From CAUPWF01 sp964369755 (GTDB lineage Bacteria > Bacillota > Clostridia > Lachnospirales > Lachnospiraceae), in contig CAYJFY010000004.1 of assembly GCA_964369755.1 (NCBI GenBank), positions 1-64,000 of the forward strand: DNA of 64,000 bases, in the 5' to 3' direction. The notes under the pieces were generated by a model. That model was not told the DNA's origin. It saw only the letters and a program-made list of their open reading frames with translations, and did not search any database. Made by a program: the position numbers and the translations under genes. Below are positions 61,240-64,000 of the stretch, piece after piece; the first letter of the stretch is position 1, and each line of letters starts with the position of its first letter.

Positions 61240-62217
61240 ATGGAATATGTATGGCTAGTATTGGGCTTTGTGTTATTGATAAAAGGAGCGGATTTATTTG
61301 TTGACGGAAGTTCAAGTATTGCAAAATTAATGAAGGTGCCGACGATTGTAATTGGTTTAACAGTCGTGGCGTTTGGGACTAGTATGCCTGAGTTGGCGGT
61401 TAGCCTTACGGCTTCGCTAGAGCAAGCGAACGAGCTGGCAGTTGGAAATGTTGTAGGATCTAATATTTTTAACTTGCTCATTGTACTTGGAATGAGTGCC
61501 TTGTTTGTATCGGTGCAAGCGAATAAAGGGGTTCTGAAGAAGGACTTCCCGTTTTCTATTTTGATTGTTGTGGTATTTCTTGCTATGGTGTGTGGGATAC
61601 AATTCACAGATCTCCTCAATGGAACAGGGACGTTTACAGTGGGAAGAATCGATGGAATTCTATTGTTGGGGCTATTTGTATTCTTCTTGTTCTATACAGT
61701 GAGAGATGCATTAAATGCTAGAAAAGAAGCACAAGCAGCACAGGTGGATGGGGAAGAGGAAATTAAGGTCTTGTCTCCGATTAAGAGTGCAATTTTTATT
61801 GTAATTGGTGTTGCAGGAATTGTAATTGGAGGGAACTTAGTTGTACAATCCGCTTCTATGATTGGAGTGTCGTTCGGATTGAGTGAAAGCTTTATCGGAC
61901 TTACCATTGTTGCACTTGGAACCTCTCTGCCCGAGTTGGTGACATCTGTAGTGGCAGCGCGAAAGGGTGAGAATGACTTGGCACTCGGGAATGTAGTTGG
62001 GTCTAACATTTTTAATGTACTATTGATTATTGGGACATCGGCTGCAATATCACCTATTTCAGTATCGGTAGCCTCGGTATATGATATTGCATTGATGCTT
62101 GGGTTTACAGTGCTTGTGTACTTGATGGCAAGGTCGCGCCAGCAGTTGACACGTATCGAAGGGGTTGTATTAATCATTGCTTATATTGGATATTTCATCT
62201 ATATTTTTAATCGTTAA
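61240..62217 (+). CDS. calcium/sodium antiporter (CaCA family, YrbG-like)
   Basis: 325-aa membrane exchanger made of two homologous halves of about five helices. Each half holds the alpha-repeat signature: VAFGTSMPELAVSL with GNVVGSNIFNLL, and VALGTSLPELVTSV with GNVVGSNIFNVL; the Glu of each PEL is an ion ligand. An acidic loop (DGEEEIK) joins the halves. It exports Ca2+ (or K+) against Na+ or H+. GGGAGAAAAAAG precedes the ATG, and cca follows by 8 bases. Confidence 0.93.
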   Translation: MEYVWLVLGFVLLIKGADLFVDGSSSIAKLMKVPTIVIGLTVVAFGTSMPELAVSLTASLEQANELAVGNVVGSNIFNLLIVLGMSALFVSVQANKGVLKKDFPFSILIVVVFLAMVCGIQFTDLLNGTGTFTVGRIDGILLLGLFVFFLFYTVRDALNARKEAQAAQVDGEEEIKVLSPIKSAIFIVIGVAGIVIGGNLVVQSASMIGVSFGLSESFIGLTIVALGTSLPELVTSVVAARKGENDLALGNVVGSNIFNVLLIIGTSAAISPISVSVASVYDIALMLGFTVLVYLMARSRQQLTRIEGVVLIIAYIGYFIYIFNR

Positions 62218-62225
62218 GGGGAAGT

Positions 62226-63497
62226 ATGAGATTACCAAAAAATGTAAAAGAAATCATTGAGACATTACAGGCGGGCGGATATGAGGCTTATGCAGTCGGT
62301 GGGTGTGTACGCGACGGTATTCTAGGGAGAGTGCCAGTGGACTGGGATATTACGACTTCTGCTAAGCCGCATGAAGTTAAGGCTTTGTTTCGCAGAACCT
62401 TTGACACTGGGATTGAGCATGGAACAATTACGGTTTTGCTAGAAGGAGAAGGTTACGAAGTCACAACCTATCGTTTGGATGGAAAATATGAGGATCATAG
62501 GCGGCCGAAAACGGTAGAGTTTACGAGAAGTCTGGAAGAAGATTTGTTGAGAAGAGATTTTACGATCAATGCAATGGCGTATAATAGCGAGGTTGGATTG
62601 GTCGATATTTTTGGTGGGCAAAGAGATTTGCAAGACGGCGTCATTCGCTGTGTGGGCGTTGCCACGGAACGGTTTGGCGAAGATGCGCTGAGAATTTTGC
62701 GGGCAATTCGGTTTGCAGCTCAGCTTGGATTTGTAATCGAGGAGGAGACGCAGGAGGCTATTCGTAGCTTGAGTCCCACACTGAGTAAAATTAGTGTAGA
62801 AAGAATCCAAGTAGAATTAGTAAAGTTAATGGTGTCCGCACATCCAGAGTTTATCGATGACGCATATCGCTTAGGCGTGACGAAGGTGATTCTCCCGAAA
62901 TGGGATGAGGCAATGCAAAATTCGGATGGACAGAGGGATGTATTAGAACGATTACAAAAGGTAGAAGCAGACAAGGTGTTGCGACTGACGGTCTTGTTCC
63001 ATGAAATGGCGAGTGTGCAACTAGTAACGGAAGAAGACAAAGAACAGTTTGTCAAGAAGGTGTTAAGAGGTTTGAAATTCGACAATGACACGACCAATAA
63101 GGTGAGTAAACTTGTTCGTTTCTACGAATATGAGATCGAAGAAAATCGTTCTGCTGTAAGGCATGCGTTGCACGAAATGACTGAGGAGCTTTTCTTGCTG
63201 TACCTGAAGATTCAATACGGGAAGAATTTGGTGAGAGAGGAGTCGGAACAGGAAGAGGGCGCTCTACATCTAGAAAAAATAAAAGGATACCACGAGGAAA
63301 TAAAAAAGTTTCACGAACCACTTGTCTTAAAAGATTTGGAGATAAAAGGAAGTGATTTGATCGAATTGGGAATCGCACAAGGGAAGCAAATTGGAGTAAT
63401 ATTAAATAGATTATTAGAGGAGGTTCTAGATGAACCGTCTCATAACCAAAAAGAATATCTCATCGCATTGTCAAAAAAAATAGCAAAAGAAAAATAA
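62226..63497 (+). CDS. cca: CCA tRNA nucleotidyltransferase (class II)
   Basis: 423-aa enzyme that adds or repairs the 3' CCA of tRNAs, or one of its A-/CC-adding relatives. The head domain has VGGCVRDGILGR and the metal-binding DWDIT; the neck has EEDLLRRDFTINAMAY and ERFGEDALRILRAIRFAAQLGF (motif C to E region). The body and tail carry a degenerate HD-type region. Eight bases after the antiporter gene, behind AAGGGGAAGT. No partner nucleotidyltransferase is in view, so full CCA activity is assumed. Confidence 0.93.
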   Translation: MRLPKNVKEIIETLQAGGYEAYAVGGCVRDGILGRVPVDWDITTSAKPHEVKALFRRTFDTGIEHGTITVLLEGEGYEVTTYRLDGKYEDHRRPKTVEFTRSLEEDLLRRDFTINAMAYNSEVGLVDIFGGQRDLQDGVIRCVGVATERFGEDALRILRAIRFAAQLGFVIEEETQEAIRSLSPTLSKISVERIQVELVKLMVSAHPEFIDDAYRLGVTKVILPKWDEAMQNSDGQRDVLERLQKVEADKVLRLTVLFHEMASVQLVTEEDKEQFVKKVLRGLKFDNDTTNKVSKLVRFYEYEIEENRSAVRHALHEMTEELFLLYLKIQYGKNLVREESEQEEGALHLEKIKGYHEEIKKFHEPLVLKDLEIKGSDLIELGIAQGKQIGVILNRLLEEVLDEPSHNQKEYLIALSKKIAKEK

Positions 63498-63565
63498 AAG
63501 ACTCATGTTTTTTCATACCGACTCATACATTGAAATGAATACGATTGATGAATGAGGGGGACAAG

Positions 63566-64000
63566 ATGAAAGAGTATGAAAAAAAATTAATGGAACAATA
63601 TTGTGTAGAGGTGAATGGATTGCGCAAGACGCGAGGGGGCTTTTTGTGTGATACAAAACAAGGGCTTCTACTTTTGAAGGAATTGTCTTCCTCTGAAAAG
63701 AAAATAGATTATATGAGGTTCATATGCGAACAGCTGAAAGAGAATGACTTCCAAGCAGTGGATAGCATCATCCCGGATTCGGAAGGGAATAACATCTGCG
63801 GAAGACGAGAGTTCGGAAATTTCATATTGAAAAAGTGGTTTCATGGGAAAGAGTGCGATATTACACGAGAAAGAGAAATCATAGAGTCGACAAAGACACT
63901 TGCAAGTTTACATAAGGTGTTAAATGAAGTTTCATACCAAATCCTATTGCAGCAAGAGGATCTTCTAGGGGATAAGAGCTGGGAAGATTATTATGCAGGG
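63566..64000 (+). CDS. CotS/YtaA-family spore coat kinase-like protein (5' part, runs off window)
   Basis: 145 codons open to the window edge. The start (EKKLMEQYCVEVNGLRKTRG) and GGFLCDTKQGLLLLKEL, SSSEKKIDYM, VDSIIPDSEGNNI follow the N-terminal lobe pattern of CotS-related spore coat proteins, which adopt a protein-kinase/aminoglycoside-phosphotransferase fold. Family members are about 330-350 aa. AGGGGG precedes the ATG by 7 bases. It supports a spore-forming host. Confidence 0.75.
   Translation, partial: MKEYEKKLMEQYCVEVNGLRKTRGGFLCDTKQGLLLLKELSSSEKKIDYMRFICEQLKENDFQAVDSIIPDSEGNNICGRREFGNFILKKWFHGKECDITREREIIESTKTLASLHKVLNEVSYQILLQQEDLLGDKSWEDYYAG

Noticed and set aside
1..64000. tRNA, rRNA genes, prophage or complete insertion sequences
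   Set aside because: I saw no tRNA-like cloverleaf, rRNA stretch, integrase or transposase gene on either strand, though small tRNAs could be missed by eye.

Overview
The window is low-GC DNA from a spore-forming anaerobic Firmicute, most likely a Lachnospirales/Clostridia gut bacterium. The basis is AGGAGG-type ribosome binding sites, spoVG and a CotS-family spore coat gene, oxygen-sensitive glycyl-radical chemistry, a paired GlgC/GlgD, a glmS ribozyme, a DnaD/DnaI-type helicase-loading pair and many CUT1 sugar ABC transporters. A run of 10 Ns (6447-6456) is an assembly gap. The sequence on its two sides belongs to different genes, so coordinates across it are not physical distances.

Region 1 (1-10.8 kb): a sugar ABC operon with a GH172-type (DUF2961) hydrolase, then a second ABC system cut by the gap, then a gene of the AAA-ATPase/PD-(D/E)XK family. 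A FetAB-like metal exporter follows, divergent from a PadR regulator, and a wrecked second copy of the AAA/nuclease gene.

Region 2 (10.9-31.5 kb): a carbohydrate-use region. It has a nucleotidyltransferase plus NahK-like N-acetylhexosamine kinase and an AraC regulator; a third ABC transporter with a DUF5107/TPR protein; a YesM/YesN-type two-component system with a membrane-anchored solute-binding protein; a GHL6-type glycosidase; a rhamnulokinase-family kinase; L-fucose isomerase; and an FGGY kinase destroyed by two internal deletions. Together they point to uptake and breakdown of fucose-, rhamnose- and HexNAc-containing glycans.

Region 3 (31.6-46.5 kb): a flavin reductase-rubredoxin, a third AAA/nuclease copy, a glycyl-radical enzyme that closely resembles trans-4-hydroxy-L-proline dehydratase with its activase, malQ, and a mannitol PTS operon (mtlA-mtlR-mtlF). 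In that operon the usual mtlD place is taken by a 1-phosphofructokinase and a SorE-like medium-chain dehydrogenase, followed by HPr. This suggests mannitol catabolism through fructose 1-phosphate.

Region 4 (46.2-64 kb): housekeeping genes. glmS sits behind its ribozyme; then come a lipoprotein, asnS, a VanRS-like two-component system, the dnaD-dnaI-prs operon with a DnaA-box cluster directly upstream of its promoter, murC, glgC-glgD, spoVG, an RluA-type pseudouridine synthase, a Ca/Na antiporter, cca and a truncated CotS gene.

Two non-coding repeat families stand out. One is a GGGGAC...GTCCCC hairpin with compensating stem changes and a constant internal loop, present in five copies at gene 3' ends. 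The other is a 149-bp palindromic MITE-like element inside the mannitol locus.
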